Origin: Methanomassiliicoccaceae archaeon
GTDB taxonomy: Archaea; Thermoplasmatota; Thermoplasmata; Methanomassiliicoccales; Methanomethylophilaceae
Assembly: GCA_009784745.1 (NCBI GenBank)
Contig: WQXR01000052.1
Coordinates: forward strand, 1 to 7,926
Direction of reading: 5' to 3'
Length of the DNA stretch: 7,926 nucleotides
Shown here: one piece after another, positions 6,752 to 7,926 of the stretch
Numbering within the stretch: position 1 is the stretch's first letter
Layout of the letters: each line of letters starts with the position of its first letter
The notes under the pieces: generated by a model
What the model saw: only the letters and a program-made list of their open reading frames with translations
What the model was told of the DNA's origin: nothing
The model's database searches: none
Made by a program: the position numbers and the translations under genes

Positions 6752-6972
6752 AGGAATCCCAGTTCCCTTCCGACCTCTTCATGCGTGTATGTCTTTTTAC
6801 CGCCCCTCTCCCACTCTGCAAGAGCCTTCTTAGCCAAAGCAAGATCATACTCATCTTCAATTATCTCAAAGATAGCAGCCCTCATTGCCTCCGAAACGGA
6901 GAGACCACGGGACGAGGCGTAATTTCTGATAACTTTCTTTTGGTCGTCCGTAACATGAACTGATATCTTCAT
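6748..6972 (-). CDS. RelB-like ribbon-helix-helix antitoxin
   Basis: This 74-residue protein has the architecture of a RelB/DUF6290-type antitoxin. An N-terminal strand, MKISVHV (1-7), forms the DNA-binding ribbon on dimerisation. Helix A (about 9-20) and helix B follow a GLSVSE turn (23-28), and the IEDEYD segment (38-43) is characteristic. The C-terminal half, DLALAKKAL through GKKTYTHEEVGRELGF, is the part that in this family wraps and neutralises the RelE toxin. Both DNA-binding and toxin-binding parts look intact. The ATG at 6970-6972 has GGAG ten bases upstream and a TATA box 36 bp upstream. Such proteins repress their own promoter. The gene overlapping its 3' end appears to be a truncated toxin, so this antitoxin seems orphaned; it could still regulate DNA or neutralise a toxin encoded elsewhere. 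Confidence 0.8.
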   Translation of the reverse strand: MKISVHVTDDQKKVIRNYASSRGLSVSEAMRAAIFEIIEDEYDLALAKKALAEWERGGKKTYTHEEVGRELGFL

Positions 6973-7004
6973 CTTGCTGCCGGTTCTCCGATACGTTATC
7001 TGAT

Positions 7005-7012
7005 GATATATC
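7005..7012 (-). promoter_or_regulatory. TATA box of the antitoxin gene, with iterated TATCT sites
   Basis: GATATATC is its own reverse complement and lies about 36 bp from the antitoxin ATG, predicting a leader of about 12 bases. On the plus strand TATCT recurs at 6964-6968, 6997-7001, 7009-7013 and 7024-7028. Ribbon-helix-helix antitoxins bind short repeated half-sites across their promoters, so these are candidate autoregulatory sites, though the AT-rich context makes chance copies possible. Confidence 0.4.
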
Positions 7013-7083
7013 TACCTATGTCATATCTGCGATCGTAAGTATTCTTATTCTTCCGAAAAAGCATTGCGGGAGCCTGCACATTC

Positions 7084-7090
7084 TAAATAT
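7084..7090 (+). promoter_or_regulatory. TATA box of the AAA ATPase gene
   Basis: TAAATAT is centred 22 bp before ATG 7109 and 25 bp before ATG 7112. The latter distance matches the hisD arrangement and suggests a leaderless start at 7112. GGTGA at 7103-7107 could instead act as a ribosome binding site on a slightly longer transcript. Confidence 0.45.
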
Positions 7091-7111
7091 TTCCTTGACG
7101 TTGGTGAAATG

Positions 7112-7926
7112 ATGAAGATAAGAACAATATCCGTTTACGGGCTTTTCGGCCGTCATGATCATACCGTAAATGTTTTTGATGACGGTATCACGTACATACA
7201 TTCGCCGAACGGGTGCGGCAAATCAACACTGATAAGGATGGTATCATTGCTTTTTGCCGGCGATAAAAAGAATCTGAGCAAAATTCCGTTCGAAAGGATG
7301 GATATCTCTTTTTCAGATGGAACTAATGTTATCGTAGAAAATGAGAACGAACTGTTCATACAGATGCAGCGCAACGAGATAACCAGCGAGTTGAGTTCAG
7401 CTGATCTGCGATCGATAGTCAAAATAAATTTCATCTCTCCCGAAAGAACGTTCACATCCGGAACGAACGGATGTATGACCGACGCCGTCGGAACATATGC
7501 GGATGAACTTTCGGATATGTTAATTGCTGCGAAGGATGCAAGAGCATCCGCATTACCAAAGATAACGGAAACAGAGGACGACGAACTTGTTTCGTTGTCC
7601 AAAGATCTTAACGCAAAACTTAATTTCATGCGAGGCGCGGGATTCGATATCGATATTCCGCCCGGATCAAGATTTCCGCCGACCAGATACGATCTGACGG
7701 AATCAAAGGACGAGTATATTGAACTTGTATCATTGATATCTGATTTCGTTGAACGGAATCATTATCTTTCCGAGTCCGTAGTTGTCTTTAAGGACGTTAT
7801 CAACAACTTCCTTTCCGATAAAGAGATGATGATAGACGATCAGAATAACATCGTATTCATTTTGGACAACGGAGTTGCGTTACCTCTGAATTACCTCTCT
7901 TCCGGTGAGAAGCACATATTCGTCAT
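7112..7926 (+). CDS. ABC-class AAA ATPase, partial (3' end outside window)
   Basis: The frame is open from the start codon to the window edge (271 codons), so the protein is incomplete. It is a compact SMC/Rad50-like ATPase. After an N-terminal MKIRTISVYGLFG strand comes the Walker A motif SPNGCGKST (31-39), in which Ser replaces the usual first Gly of GxxxxGKS. The ABC signature LSSGE is at 262-266. Walker B and the His switch should lie just beyond the edge. Only about 220 residues separate Walker A from the signature, so there is no long coiled coil. The LFG...D start and the LSSGEKH signature resemble AAA_15/AAA_21-type ATPases common in defence modules, for example AriA of PARIS or PtuA of Septu. 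Which family applies cannot be decided without the C-terminus and the next gene. Two adjacent ATGs (7109, 7112) are possible starts; I prefer 7112 from the TATA spacing and from the MK-I start usual in the family. Confidence 0.8.
   Translation, partial: MKIRTISVYGLFGRHDHTVNVFDDGITYIHSPNGCGKSTLIRMVSLLFAGDKKNLSKIPFERMDISFSDGTNVIVENENELFIQMQRNEITSELSSADLRSIVKINFISPERTFTSGTNGCMTDAVGTYADELSDMLIAAKDARASALPKITETEDDELVSLSKDLNAKLNFMRGAGFDIDIPPGSRFPPTRYDLTESKDEYIELVSLISDFVERNHYLSESVVVFKDVINNFLSDKEMMIDDQNNIVFILDNGVALPLNYLSSGEKHIFV

Noticed and set aside
7159..7629. 156-codon minus-strand frame opposite the ATPase
   Set aside because: The opposite strand carries a Walker A motif and an ABC signature in one continuous frame. 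The minus-strand product is Ser-rich and featureless.

Overview
The window looks archaeal. Several genes have an AT-rich box about 25 bp upstream of the start codon, the spacing expected for a TATA element feeding a leaderless or short-leader transcript. Shine-Dalgarno matches are weak or absent, and apparent terminators are plain T-runs. All eight stop codons I can assign are TGA (seven) or TAA (one); none is TAG. Together with the gene content this fits a euryarchaeon of the Thermoplasmata, perhaps a pyrrolysine-using Methanomassiliicoccales methanogen. That placement is an inference, not something the sequence proves.

Layout: 140-910 (+) encodes a LarE-type PP-loop sulfur transferase with three cysteines placed as in the [4Fe-4S]-dependent subclass. 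It converges with hisD, histidinol dehydrogenase, at 1081-2334 (-). The 170-bp gap between them holds a large stem-loop with two alternative pairings and T-rich terminators on both strands. Divergent from hisD is a small membrane protein of unknown function (about 2439-2822, +) whose best-placed start codon is ATA rather than ATG. It is followed by trkA (2877-4223) and trkH (4230-5828), which form a two-gene potassium uptake operon: TrkH is the membrane channel and TrkA its nucleotide-binding cytosolic gate.

trkH converges with a TPR-like helical repeat protein (5823-6653, -). Their stop codons are the two halves of one TCATGA palindrome, so there is no intergenic space. Upstream of the TPR gene, on the same strand, lies a RelB-like ribbon-helix-helix antitoxin (6748-6972). 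The short frame overlapping its stop codon (6671-6751) reads like the first 26 residues of a RelE/ParE toxin and then stops, so the module appears to be an orphaned antitoxin with a decayed toxin. Divergent from the antitoxin, and sharing its promoter region, is the 5' part of an ABC-class AAA ATPase (7112 to the window edge) of a type often found in anti-phage modules.

The left two-thirds is ordinary metabolism and ion transport. The right-hand 1.3 kb, with toxin-antitoxin remains beside a possible defence ATPase, is the accessory-looking part, and its downstream partner lies outside the window. No tRNA, rRNA, CRISPR array or insertion sequence was recognised.
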